Made by a program: the position numbers and the translations under genes. A DNA stretch of 38,780 nucleotides from JASJCL01 sp050291585 (GTDB taxonomy: Bacteria > Desulfobacterota > Desulfobacteria > Desulfobacterales > Desulfosarcinaceae): positions 1 to 38,780 of the forward strand of contig JBNKKA010000017.1 of the NCBI GenBank assembly GCA_050291585.1, given 5' to 3'. This document shows positions 1-7,153 of the stretch, piece by piece. Below the pieces are notes generated by a model, which was not told the origin of the DNA, ran no database searches, and was given only the letters and a program-made list of their open reading frames with translations. Position 1 is the stretch's first letter. Each line of letters begins with the position of its first letter.

Positions 1-41
1 TTGGCATCGGTTCTAGTCCAGCGACCCCGCATTCATTTTGC

Positions 42-71
42 TTGACAGATCTGTATAGGTGGTGCTATCAG
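42..71 (+). promoter_or_regulatory. Putative sigma-70 promoter of the tRNA gene
   Basis: A perfect -35 box TTGACA (42–47) is followed after 18 bases by TATCAG (66–71), four of six matches to the -10 consensus. It lies about 80 bases upstream of the tRNA and on the same strand, so it is the best candidate for its promoter. Predicted by eye only. Confidence 0.45.
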
Positions 72-153
72 TTGCGCCGGTAAACGCCTTGGCGGCGACC
101 CAGACGCTGCCGGGGAAAAATACGCAAGTGCCTACATAAAAGATCATTAAAAA

Positions 154-229
154 GATCGGCTAGCTCAGTTGGAAGAGCGCCACCCCGACACGGTGGAGGT
201 CACTGGTTCGAGCCCAGTGCCGGTCACCA
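154..229 (+). tRNA. tRNA-Val (anticodon GAC), with C33
   Basis: The 76 bases fold as a complete cloverleaf with encoded CCA. Acceptor arms 154–160 and 219–225 pair with one G-U; the D arm is GCTC/GAGC, the T arm ACTGG/CCAGT with loop TTCGAGC, and the anticodon stem CCACC/GGTGG is perfect. The seven-base loop CCGACAC (185–191) places GAC at 187–189, decoding GUC/GUU valine codons; A73 also fits valine. Position 33, almost always U, is C here (186). It may be a real but odd tRNA or one starting to decay; all stems are intact, which favours a working tRNA. Confidence 0.9.
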
Positions 230-238
230 TTTTCAATT

Positions 239-274
239 AAAGGGTTTACGGACCTAATCGTAAGCCCTTTTTCC
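239..274 (+). terminator. Intrinsic terminator after tRNA-Val
   Basis: Arms AGGGTTTACG (241–250) and CGTAAGCCCT (259–268) pair over ten positions with one G-U, loop of eight bases, then a T-rich run. It sits ten bases after the tRNA CCA end. Confidence 0.75.
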
Positions 275-392
275 TTTCCTACCAGCGGCGAACCAAAAAG
301 ATAGCCATAAACGTTTACGGCACGAGTTGACGTCACTTTTTCATCAATGGCGTCGTTCGCCTTGAGCTTGATCGATCCTCAAGGCTCTAAAT

Positions 393-839
393 TTGCTAAA
401 GAATGATGCATTTTTCATTTTCGGGATGTGGGTTGCACGGAGAATCCGTGTTTGTATTAATTATTATTCCAGCAGCAATGATCTGTGGGTTCATCTATTG
501 GATGGCGCCCCCGCGGACCTCGAACGTTACCGCGACAATAAGAAGGAGGCCGTGGACGCTTTCGCTGGTCAGGGGGTGCTTTTAATCCATTGGCAGGACC
601 TGCCCGCCTGGCCTCAGGAGATTACCTATACCTTTGACACCTCTGATTTGGATGCCTTGGTCAGTTATTTGTTGGACGGTTCCGTCGGTTTTGGCTTTGA
701 TCCGGACTGCCACTTTTATAACTCGGGGATCTCCTTCATGGTTGAGACGACTCCCGTGCCTGCGCCAGCCTCTCTTGGTCTTTTGGGGATGGGTTTCGTT
801 GGTTTGCTAGGTCTTTCCCGCAGACGGCGTAAGAAGTAG
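393..839 (+). CDS. PEP-CTERM sorting-signal protein, N-terminally truncated
   Basis: The last ~30 residues form a classic PEP-CTERM tail: a V-P-A-P-A-S-L motif, a glycine/leucine-rich membrane segment (GLLGMGFVGLLGL) and a final RRRRKK cluster. Such tails direct exported proteins to an exosortase/EpsH-type protease in the inner membrane. The reading frame opens with TTG and has no N-terminal signal peptide, which family members need for export, so the gene looks cut at its 5' side or frameshifted; the overlapping frame from 403 begins with a hydrophobic stretch but no clear signal. No exosortase is in the window. A strong terminator follows 20 bases downstream. Probably a remnant; function of the middle part unknown. 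Confidence 0.55.
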   Translation: MLKNDAFFIFGMWVARRIRVCINYYSSSNDLWVHLLDGAPADLERYRDNKKEAVDAFAGQGVLLIHWQDLPAWPQEITYTFDTSDLDALVSYLLDGSVGFGFDPDCHFYNSGISFMVETTPVPAPASLGLLGMGFVGLLGLSRRRRKK

Positions 840-858
840 ACGAAGATAAGTGACGAAT

Positions 859-891
859 CGGCGGGGCCATCATCGGCCCCGCCGTTTTTTT
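859..891 (+). terminator. Intrinsic terminator
   Basis: Perfect ten-base arms CGGCGGGGCC (859–868) and GGCCCCGCCG (875–884) with a six-base loop and seven T residues. It closes the PEP-CTERM gene. Confidence 0.9.
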
Positions 892-1016
892 ATGCTCTGA
901 ACTTGCAGGTATGAGATGGATCCAGGTGCTTTTTTCTGGTAATCAATACTGTGATTGTGTTCCGGCCACTGTTTTATACCATAGCCCATCCTCTAACCGC
1001 CGAAGTGAGGTAGCTC

Positions 1017-1604
1017 ATGGCCAAAGCCTGGGTGTCGTATTTACCTGTTAGTTGTCTTAAGGGCATTGCCAGCTTAATCCTCCTGACGCTCTACTTGCTG
1101 TCCCTGGGCGCCTGCGCCGGGCAGCGTGAAGCGCCGGCAGGTCTGCCCGAGTGGGTCAGTGAGGGGTCGGGTCCGGCCATCGCCCAGGGAACGCGCTATC
1201 TATACGGCGTCGGGGTGGTGGGCAAGATGAAGAGCCGGGTGCTCATGCGTGCCGCAGCGGACAACAAAGCCAAGAACAAACTGGGCCGGGCGGTGGACGA
1301 TTATATGAAGATCCTCATGGCGGCCTACGCCAAATCCCCTTCGGCTACGGGAGATACCGAAGCCCGCGTCCGTGCCCATCAGGAGGTAAGCGCCGTGGTC
1401 GGAGCCACCCTGCCCACGGCGGTGGTCAGCAACCATTGGCAGGACCCGGAAACGGGCAACTACTTCGCTCTCTGCCGTTTGGAACTTTCCCGTCTATTGC
1501 AGCGCATCGCCACTGAGCCCATGCTGCCTGAATCTTTGCGGCGGTTTGCCCTCAAGGAAGGACCCTTGCTCTTCGATCGCCAGAGCATGGCTTCCGATTC
1601 CTAA
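1017..1604 (+). CDS. Outer-membrane-type lipoprotein, LPP20-like
   Basis: A 195-residue protein with a hydrophobic leader ending in the lipobox LGAC (Cys about residue 33), so it is expected to be lipidated and anchored in a membrane facing the periplasm. The mature part has P-E-W-V, a Y-G-V-G segment, an A-rich helical stretch with alternating R/A/N and a late D-P-E-T-G-N-Y-F-A-L-C-R-L-E-L strand. This pattern resembles the LPP20/FlgP lipoprotein family, whose members associate with the outer membrane or flagellar basal disk; the match is by pattern only. A GTGAGG ribosome site precedes ATG 1017. It stands alone between two repeat/terminator structures; no flagellar genes are nearby. Confidence 0.65.
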   Translation: MAKAWVSYLPVSCLKGIASLILLTLYLLSLGACAGQREAPAGLPEWVSEGSGPAIAQGTRYLYGVGVVGKMKSRVLMRAAADNKAKNKLGRAVDDYMKILMAAYAKSPSATGDTEARVRAHQEVSAVVGATLPTAVVSNHWQDPETGNYFALCRLELSRLLQRIATEPMLPESLRRFALKEGPLLFDRQSMASDS

Positions 1605-1611
1605 GCTAGTG

Positions 1612-1748
1612 CCCCTCCAGAAACGGCACATCTCACCCGATTTCGGCGTTGGGCAACAGAATCAAATCCTCGAAATATCAACAACATTCCTCCGTTTTGA
1701 ATCTGTTGCCCGCCTTGAACTCGGGCGAGATTCCCCATTTTTGGATGG
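1612..1748. repeat. Long near-palindromic repeat element (copy 1)
   Basis: About 137 bases form two long arms. The outer stem pairs CTCCAGAAACGG...TCTCACCCGA (1612–1640) with GAACTCGGGCGAGA...ATGG (1717–1748), and the inner stem pairs GGGCAACAGAATCAAA (1651–1666) with TTTGAATCTGTTGCCC. A related shorter copy lies at 33582–33655, sharing CTCC-GAAACGGCA, CTCACCCGA and GAACTCGGGCGAGA. This is the design of a MITE- or REP-like non-coding dispersed repeat. It carries no reading frame of note. Confidence 0.7.
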
Positions 1749-1885
1749 ACTCAAACTAGGGTTGGGAACTCGTCTCAGGCTTCGCCACCCTTGGCGCTCG
1801 CACGCTGACCCAGATAGTTATATCAGCCAGTTTGCCAGTGAGCCGCTAGGCCAGTCAATTGAATCCGATCATATGCTGGTATACT

Positions 1886-1909
1886 GGTGCACCGGCCAAC
1901 CGGCGCACC
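1886..1909. repeat. Hairpin at the 3' end of the secreted-protein gene
   Basis: GGTGCACCGG and CCGGCGCACC pair with one mismatch around CCAA. It sits at the end of the leftward gene that stops at 1911 but lacks a T run on either strand, so it may only protect or slow the transcript. Confidence 0.35.
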
Positions 1910-1910
1910 G

Positions 1911-2624
1911 TCACCGAACGACTTCTATCTGAATATTGCTGAAGGTGTGGGCCGCTGTAGTGATCTTGCCCAGGTCGGAGTAGATACGACCGGTCTTGCC
2001 GAAAAGTTCGCCATGGCCCACCAACTGGGGGGTGACGGGTGTCTTCGGGGTGTTTTGCGGATCCACTACGGCCCGCCAGACGAGGGAGGGCTGGCCGTTG
2101 GCGGCGCTGTACTGGGGGGCGTTTTTTTTTGGGGTATAGTAGGGGTTGAAGTCGAAGGAGTTGTTTGCCTCGATATAGATCTCCAGTACGTGGCCCTGAA
2201 ATTGCGGGGGGATCTCCCAGTAGATGGTGGCGCTCTCCCCCTTGGGTGTCGCCGAGGAGATGGCGTCTATGTCGATGGCGGGGTTGCGGTCAACCGCCTG
2301 CCCATCGCGGATGCCGTACCAGACCGGGATCGCCTCGGGCCGTTTGGCGGTGAAGGTCCACTTGTCCAGGCCGGCCTTGCGGGTGACGAAGACCGGGGTA
2401 GTGTGCCCGTTGCCCCTGTCCTTTACCCAGATGCCGAAGGAGGGTCGGGATTTGGGTTTGAAGAAGATGGGACGGCTATAAACCTCGTAGTTGTAAACCA
2501 GATGGATGCGCAGATGGGGCCGGCTGAGATCCATGCGGGTTGGATCGGTGAACGTTGCCGCCGGGGCGCTGCCCGTCATCATCAGCACCAGGCAGATCAG
2601 GATGAGCCAATTGCGTAGATACAT
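1911..2624 (-). CDS. Secreted protein of unknown function
   Basis: A 237-residue protein. ATG 2624 is chosen because AAGGT lies five bases before it and because it gives a clean signal peptide (hydrophobic core L-I-L-I-C-L-V-L-M-M ending S-A-P-A-A); a TTG four codons upstream is less likely. The mature part is rich in beta-strand-like and aromatic residues, with a D-I-D-A-I-S-S-A-T-P segment and later E-I-Y-I-E-A-N-N-S-F-D-F-N-P. I do not recognise the family. The DUF4198 gene lies directly upstream on the same strand but is separated by a strong terminator, so this gene needs its own promoter in 2625–2710 (none obvious). A periplasmic location is likely; a link to the DUF4198 protein is only positional. 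Confidence 0.6.
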   Translation of the reverse strand: MYLRNWLILICLVLMMTGSAPAATFTDPTRMDLSRPHLRIHLVYNYEVYSRPIFFKPKSRPSFGIWVKDRGNGHTTPVFVTRKAGLDKWTFTAKRPEAIPVWYGIRDGQAVDRNPAIDIDAISSATPKGESATIYWEIPPQFQGHVLEIYIEANNSFDFNPYYTPKKNAPQYSAANGQPSLVWRAVVDPQNTPKTPVTPQLVGHGELFGKTGRIYSDLGKITTAAHTFSNIQIEVVR

Positions 2625-2710
2625 GCTTACCTTCAATCAGGGGATGGATTTGGTCGCTTGTGTCAGCCCCCTCCTATAGTGCATCCGCAGCTACTATTTC
2701 AACCCGCCAT

Positions 2711-2746
2711 TTAAAAAAGGCCGGCGGCAATACTTGCTCGCCGGCC
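2711..2746 (-). terminator. Intrinsic terminator of the DUF4198 gene
   Basis: Perfect eight-base arms GGCCGGCG (2719–2726) and CGCCGGCC (2739–2746) flank a 12-base loop. On the minus strand six U residues follow (A run 2713–2718). It begins about 20 bases after the stop of the gene ending at 2765. Confidence 0.9.
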
Positions 2747-2764
2747 CCGTATTTTCAAAAGCCC

Positions 2765-3541
2765 CTAACGCCAGGGGTGAAATTTGACCCAGATGACGGC
2801 CCCCAACTCAACTTCCTTTTCCACGCCCTCTTGGGCGATGGTGTAGTCGGCCGTGTTCAGGGCGGCGAAGCCCCACCAGCCGGACCCAGGCACGGCGTAA
2901 GAGAAGACCCCGTTGCCATCGGCCTTGATCGTCTGGGTGATCATATAATCGCTGGGCGCTTTTACGACAGCGCTCTCATTTTCGTTATAGTACTCCACCT
3001 CCACCTCGGCGTAGGGCACTGGTTGCCCCTTGAGCTTGACCACTCCCTGGAAGAGGTTGCCGGCATACAGGCCATAGGGTTTGGCCAGGGGGACGATTTC
3101 AGTGGGTAGGCCCAGTTCACCGTCCCAACCCTCGTCATCACCGAAGGCGGTGACCACAGTCTGGGTGTAATGGATGATGAAGCAGTCCTCGGCCGGCTCC
3201 CAGTACGGTTGGGGTTCCATGACGAATTTATAGACACCAGGGCGTTTAACGGCATAATTCAGCGCCCAAGCGGCGTGGTCAAATACAGTCGCTTTTTTAA
3301 GGGTTGGCAGCAGATCCTGAGGCTTACCATTGGCCATGACCATCACCTGCTTGGGCTTGACCAGGGGCATGCCCACGCGCTCAAAAGGGTGGGAAAAAGA
3401 GAGGGTCAACTGTAGATTGCGGGCATCCTCGGCCATTACCATGGTGTCCGAGGGGATAAGCATTCCAAAATGGGCGCTGGCCAATTGCGGTAGACAGACG
3501 ATTGTCAACACGAGCATCCATCCCAAGATCAGTCTCTTCAT
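2765..3541 (-). CDS. DUF4198-family periplasmic protein (metal-uptake type)
   Basis: A 258-residue exported protein. ATG 3541 is preceded by an excellent AAGGAGA site and starts a clear signal peptide (M-K-R-L-I-L... ending L-A-S-A); the frame stays open upstream but that part is leader. The mature protein starts H-F-G-M-L-I-P-S, as in DUF4198 proteins, where an N-terminal histidine after cleavage is thought to bind metal. Further family-like features are K-R-P-G-V-Y-K-F, a Y-A-G-N-L-F-Q-G-V-V strand with P-V-P-Y-A-E-V-E-V-E, and A-D-G-N-G-V-F-S-Y near the end. Related proteins are found with nickel/cobalt uptake systems; no transporter is seen here. A strong hairpin in its leader may control it. 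Confidence 0.75.
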   Translation of the reverse strand: MKRLILGWMLVLTIVCLPQLASAHFGMLIPSDTMVMAEDARNLQLTLSFSHPFERVGMPLVKPKQVMVMANGKPQDLLPTLKKATVFDHAAWALNYAVKRPGVYKFVMEPQPYWEPAEDCFIIHYTQTVVTAFGDDEGWDGELGLPTEIVPLAKPYGLYAGNLFQGVVKLKGQPVPYAEVEVEYYNENESAVVKAPSDYMITQTIKADGNGVFSYAVPGSGWWGFAALNTADYTIAQEGVEKEVELGAVIWVKFHPWR

Positions 3542-3626
3542 CACAGTCTCCTTAAGTTGTCGTTGTCGTTTGAATTTCAGGTCCCGGAGCAGGTGGGCCC
3601 CAAGCGAGGGAAGGATCCGGCGCGGG

Positions 3627-3682
3627 AATAAAAAACCACGAACGGGTCCACCTGTGGGAACAGGCATCGTCACCTTCGTGGT
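3627..3682 (-). terminator. Terminator-like hairpin in the DUF4198 gene leader
   Basis: On the minus strand, outer arms ACCACGAA (3682–3675) and TTCGTGGT (3642–3635) are perfect and are followed by TTTTTTATT. An inner perfect hairpin CCTGT/ACAGG (3651–3664) lies within. It lies about 93 bases upstream of ATG 3541, so it could be an attenuator of that gene, or simply the end of the upstream thioredoxin transcript. No riboswitch class could be assigned. Confidence 0.65.
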
Positions 3683-3892
3683 GTCAGTTGGGTTTATCGT
3701 TTTGGTATTCGGTGTATGGGGGCTTCGGGCTTCGACCCGATAGTTGCTGCTTTTTTAGTCCACCCGCGCGGTTGTGTCAATCCAAAAGCACCTCATGGGC
3801 ATTGCTCTCCCCATAGGGATCCTACGATTTTTTGGCGTCAGCTGGATTTGCGTGGTCAGGTGTTGTTTTTTGAGATTTGGACCGCATTTATT

Positions 3893-4231
3893 TTAGTTGT
3901 TAGATGGTACTTTTTCCATCAACTCAGAAATGCTGGCTTTATAAATCTCCTTTGATTTTAGGCCCACAAATATCTCTTTTGGTTCAGTATCCTTGAATAG
4001 AATAATTGTTGGCATAGCTCTGATGCCAAATTCTCCTGCCACACCAGGTGATTTTTCAACGTCAACTTTCAGGATAGTTAAAGCTGGGCTGAATTCGCAT
4101 TCCAGCTGTTCAAGAATAGGTGTTAGTGCTTTACAAGGACCACACCAATGGGCAGTGAAGTCAACCAGTGTAACGCCACTCTTTCTGAGACTTGTAGAAA
4201 ATTCTGTATCGGTAGTGCTTTTGATGGCCAT
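3893..4231 (-). CDS. Thioredoxin
   Basis: A 112-residue cytoplasmic thioredoxin that reduces protein disulfides. It has the active site W-C-G-P-C-K (about residues 29–34), the preceding V-D-F-T-A-H strand, the conserved cis-proline region A-M-P-T-I-I-L-F-K and the family's usual length. ATG 4231 is chosen because AAGGAG lies ahead of it at proper spacing; the frame is open further upstream without a better start. The gene and its surroundings are visibly AT-richer than the rest of the window. It lies directly downstream of the broken TetR gene on the same strand, suggesting the two once formed a self-repressed operon (inference). Confidence 0.92.
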   Translation of the reverse strand: MAIKSTTDTEFSTSLRKSGVTLVDFTAHWCGPCKALTPILEQLECEFSPALTILKVDVEKSPGVAGEFGIRAMPTIILFKDTEPKEIFVGLKSKEIYKASISELMEKVPSNN

Positions 4232-4366
4232 GCTTTTTTCTCCTTGGCAGGATTGTTTCAGTTTCCGCAGAGAATTATGAGTAATCATCTTGCGATATGG
4301 TGTCTTCAGGGCGTTCGATACGCCTTTGATGTTTGCTGATTGCTCGGCAGAAAAAAAGCCTATGGC

Positions 4367-4657
4367 TTATTTCAGCGCCTTCATAATTACACCGACAATC
4401 TCTTTGACCGCTTTTTCACTCGCGCCCCCTTTCACAACAATTTGTAGTCCAGCTATGCTGCTAATGAGATAATTTGCCAGCACCTCTGGATCTATGTTTG
4501 TTGCAATATCGCCCTCGCCCTGACCCCGCAGAAGTGCCGATTTCAAAGGGACACGCAGTCTTTAATAACCGGTGGTGATACGTGCCGCAATCTCGGGATC
4601 CTTCTGGGCAAACTCGGTGGCGGTGTTCATAAGCATACATCCGCCACGATACTCATC
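4367..4657 (-). pseudogene. C-terminal remnant of the split TetR regulator
   Basis: Minus-strand frame from 4657 to the stop at 4367 reads D-E-Y-R-G-G-C-M-L-M-N-T-A-T-E-F, then Q-K-D-P-E-I-A-A-R and ends G-V-I-M-K-A-L-K. This is the typical ligand-domain tail of AcrR-like TetR proteins (G-G-C-L-L-N-T-A, then D-P-E-V-L-A, then a final helix). An in-frame TAA (4562–4564) interrupts it. Joined to the fragment ending at 4920, the frame continues cleanly as D-Y-A-S-D-E-Y-R-G-G, showing that both pieces were one gene cut by the element between them. Confidence 0.8.
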
Positions 4658-4919
4658 TCGCCTAGCCCAAGTTCGCCAAAATCATACCTAACCTATTGAT
4701 ATTACAAGAACCGAATTCAATATGGTCACTACGCATTTTTTATTCTCTAAAAAATCAGCGCGTTATTAGGGTGTCCCTCGGCGACGATTTGATCGGTACT
4801 ACAATCAAAGATGTAGTTTCCCGGTATAATAAAATCAATACGTTAGCTTAAATAGTGACCCATAAAACAGGAAAATTATCATCTTTTTCCCAATTTTTTG
4901 ACAAACTTGGGCTAGCCTC
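4658..4919. mobile_element. MITE-like insertion in the TetR gene
   Basis: About 260 bases lie between the two TetR halves. The ends are imperfect inverted repeats of ~22 bases: CCTAGCCCAAGTTCGCCAAAA (4661–4681) and, reversed, GCTAGCCCAAGTTTGTCAAAA (4915–4895). A second inner pair, GGTCACTA (about 4724–4731) and TAGTGACC (about 4853–4860), continues the symmetry. It is AT-rich and encodes no transposase, so it must have moved with help from elsewhere. At most a two-base GA duplication flanks it. It supplies the false C-terminus and stop (4848) of the upstream TetR fragment. Confidence 0.75.
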
Positions 4920-5204
4920 TGATGCATAATCCAGCAACAACTCCTCAATAAATTCACGGCCAGACGCAGCCCTATCGAGAGAGGATAACAGCAAGGCGGA
5001 CATTCCATCGCTATACCAGTTGACGCAACGTAAAAATAATTCCTTTTTGCTTCTAAACCCCTGGTAGAAACTGCTTTTTGAAAGCCGCATAGCTTTAAGC
5101 AGGTCCCGGAGGGTGGTTGCATTATATCCCTGTAGCCAAAATACGTGCATTGCCGCATCTAAAGCCTGGTCGGGATCATATTGTAAGGGGCGGCCACGAT
5201 TCAT
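4848..5204 (-). CDS. TetR/AcrR DNA-binding domain, truncated by insertion
   Basis: A 118-residue frame. Residues 1–95 or so are a TetR N-terminal domain: R-G-R-P start, then the helix-turn-helix Y-N-A-T-T-L-R-D-L-L-K-A-M-R-L-S-K-S-S-F-Y and the F-R-S-K-K-E-L-F segment typical of AcrR-like repressors. After D-Y-A-S-E the sequence becomes element-derived and stops at 4848. The lost ligand and dimer domain survives as a remnant at 4367–4657. Without its dimer helices the fragment probably cannot bind its operator well. The perfect palindrome at 5216–5229 just upstream is the likely former binding site. Confidence 0.75.
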   Translation of the reverse strand: MNRGRPLQYDPDQALDAAMHVFWLQGYNATTLRDLLKAMRLSKSSFYQGFRSKKELFLRCVNWYSDGMSALLLSSLDRAASGREFIEELLLDYASEASPSLSKNWEKDDNFPVLWVTI

Positions 5205-5215
5205 GATTTATTTTA

Positions 5216-5229
5216 GGACCGTTCGGTCC
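5216..5229. promoter_or_regulatory. Candidate TetR operator
   Basis: GGACCG-TT-CGGTCC is an inverted repeat with two-base spacing, flanked by TTTTA and AAAA, twelve bases upstream of the TetR start. GACCG-NN-CGGTC-type sites are common operators for AcrR-like TetR proteins. Its place suggests autoregulation and, through read-through, control of the thioredoxin gene. Confidence 0.65.
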
Positions 5230-5340
5230 AAAAGTCAAGCTTGATCGAGTTGAGATTGGCAAACACCCTTTCAAAAGTGTTAGTCAGTGAAATGTTTATT
5301 GATGCAGTGCGGGGCCCCAGTTGCCGTCACTTTGCCATCC

Positions 5341-5369
5341 TTGACTTGGTGTCCAAAACTTTCTATTAA
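5341..5369 (+). promoter_or_regulatory. Putative sigma-70 promoter of argS
   Basis: TTGACT (5341–5346) and TATTAA (5364–5369) are separated by exactly 17 bases and lie 40 bases before the argS start. Five of six and four of six consensus matches. Confidence 0.55.
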
Positions 5370-5409
5370 TCAGGGTTTATCGGCAGCGATATAAATTAAG
5401 GAAATATCT

Positions 5410-7140
5410 ATGAAAGCCAAACTCAGCGCCCTCATCCTGGCCGCGGCCCGCAAGGCCCACGCCCAAGGGCAACTACCCGTCGAGCCCTCGGCGGAGATCC
5501 TCATCGAAGAACCCAAGGCGGAGAGCCACGGGGACTACGCCACCAACTTCGCTCTGGTGTCGGCCAAGCAGCAGAAGATGGCCCCGCGCAAGATCGCCGA
5601 GATTCTCCAAAGCCATTTGACCACCAAGCTGGCCGACGGGGACGACCTCACCGACGCAGACGACCTCATCGACGCAGACGACCTCACCGACGAAGACGGC
5701 CTCATCGAGAAGACCGAGATCGCCGGACCGGGCTTCCTCAATATTTTCTTGAAACCATCGGCCTGGACACCCCTCCTGGCCCGGATTCATGCCGAGGGGC
5801 AACGCTATGGCGCCAGCGATGTGGGCCAGGGCGAGCGAGTCCAGATCGAGTTCGTCAGCTCCAACCCCACCGGCCCCCTGCACGTTGGCCACGGGCGCGG
5901 AGCGGCGGTGGGGGACGCCACGGCCAATATCATGGCCTTCAGCGGCTTCGACGTTCAGCGCGAGTATTACATCAACGACAGCGGGCGCCAGATCCAGACC
6001 TTGGGCCGTTCGGTCTATTTGCGTTTATTGGAGTCCCAGGGGCGGGCGGTGGATTTTCCCGAAGAGTGCTACCAGGGCGATTACATTCGTGATCTGGCCC
6101 ACCAGGTCCTGGCCCAGGAGGGGGTGGCGCTTCTCGAACAGCCCAAGGAAGCCGCCACCCTGGTGTGCGCCCGCTTTGCCGCCAAGGCCATCATCGCAGG
6201 CATCCGCAAGGACCTTTCGAACTTCGGCGTGCGCTTCGACTGCTGGTTCAGCGAGCAGAGCCTCTACGACGATGGCAAGGTGGCGGCCTCCTTGGCAGAT
6301 CTGGAGGCGCGGAATAAGATATACGCCCACGAGGGTGCCAAGTGGTTCCGCACCAGCGAGTTCGGGGACGAGAAGGACCGCGTGGTGGTGCGCAGCAACG
6401 GTCAGACCACCTATTTCGCCTCGGACATCGCCTATCATCAGGACAAATATGCCCGCGGCTTCCACCGCGTCGTGGATGTCTGGGGCGCCGACCACCACGG
6501 CTATATCCCCCGCATGACGGCGGCGGTGGAGGCCTGCGGCCAGCGGCGCGACCAGTTTCAAGTGATCCTGGTGCAGCTGGTCAATCTCTTGAGGGGCGGC
6601 GAGCCCGTAGCCATGTCCACCCGCGCCGGTGAGTTCGTCACCCTGGTGGACGTTATCGATGAGGTGGGCAGCGACGCGGCCCGCTTCATCTTCCTCACCC
6701 GCCACTACGAGAGCCCCCTGGATTTTGACCTGGACCTGGCCAAACAGAAGTCCAACGACAACCCGGTTTACTATGTGCAGTATGTGCATGCGCGCATCGC
6801 CAGTATGGTGCGCAAGGCGGCCGACAATGGCATCGCCCCGCCGGCCTGGGATGCGGTCACCGCCGCGCGCCTCACGGAACCGGAGGAGATCCGTCTCATC
6901 AAGCTCATGGGCCGTTATCCCGAGGTGGTCGAAAAGAGCGCTCTGGCCATGGAGCCCCACCGGATTACCTTTTTTCTCATGGATCTGGCGGCGGCTTTCC
7001 ATGCCTACTACAATCGTCATCGCGTCCTGTGCGAGGATGAGGCCCTCAGCCGGGCGCGGCTGCTGCTGGTGACGGCCATTCAGATGGTGATTCGCAACGG
7101 GTTGACCCTCCTCGGCGTGTCGGCACCCGACAGCATGTAA
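5410..7140 (+). CDS. argS: Arginyl-tRNA synthetase
   Basis: A 576-residue class I enzyme that attaches arginine to tRNA-Arg in the cytoplasm. The N-terminal additional domain (residues 1–115) has the E-S-H-G-D-Y-A-T-N motif. The catalytic Rossmann core has S-S-N-P-T-G-P-L-H-V-G-H-G-R-G (HIGH signature at 158–161), and the second signature is the ArgRS-type M-S-T-R-A-G-E-F-V. The C-terminal helical anticodon-binding domain ends at 576. Length is normal for the family. AAGGAAA precedes ATG 5410. An odd acidic insertion of four six-residue repeats (about 78–101) sits in the N-domain just before the conserved A-G-P-G-F-L-N. The SPOR gene follows 13 bases later. Confidence 0.97.
   Translation: MKAKLSALILAAARKAHAQGQLPVEPSAEILIEEPKAESHGDYATNFALVSAKQQKMAPRKIAEILQSHLTTKLADGDDLTDADDLIDADDLTDEDGLIEKTEIAGPGFLNIFLKPSAWTPLLARIHAEGQRYGASDVGQGERVQIEFVSSNPTGPLHVGHGRGAAVGDATANIMAFSGFDVQREYYINDSGRQIQTLGRSVYLRLLESQGRAVDFPEECYQGDYIRDLAHQVLAQEGVALLEQPKEAATLVCARFAAKAIIAGIRKDLSNFGVRFDCWFSEQSLYDDGKVAASLADLEARNKIYAHEGAKWFRTSEFGDEKDRVVVRSNGQTTYFASDIAYHQDKYARGFHRVVDVWGADHHGYIPRMTAAVEACGQRRDQFQVILVQLVNLLRGGEPVAMSTRAGEFVTLVDVIDEVGSDAARFIFLTRHYESPLDFDLDLAKQKSNDNPVYYVQYVHARIASMVRKAADNGIAPPAWDAVTAARLTEPEEIRLIKLMGRYPEVVEKSALAMEPHRITFFLMDLAAAFHAYYNRHRVLCEDEALSRARLLLVTAIQMVIRNGLTLLGVSAPDSM
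5641..5712 (+). repeat. In-frame 18-bp tandem repeat inside argS
   Basis: Four consecutive 18-base units start at 5641, 5659, 5677 and 5695, the last diverged. They encode D-D-L-T-D-A, D-D-L-I-D-A, D-D-L-T-D-E and D-G-L-I-E-K. The unit length keeps the frame, so copy number can change without breaking the gene. Confidence 0.85.
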
Positions 7141-7153
7141 AGGACCCAGGCTA

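Noticed and set aside
1887..2618. A 243-residue plus-strand frame across the secreted-protein gene
   Set aside because: The minus strand carries a signal peptide and a ribosome site; the plus frame is G/V-rich and has neither.
3640..3680. A nickel/cobalt (NiCo) riboswitch, because of GGGAACAGGCA
   Set aside because: The string lies on the plus strand, opposite to the gene it would control, and the rest of the NiCo consensus is absent.
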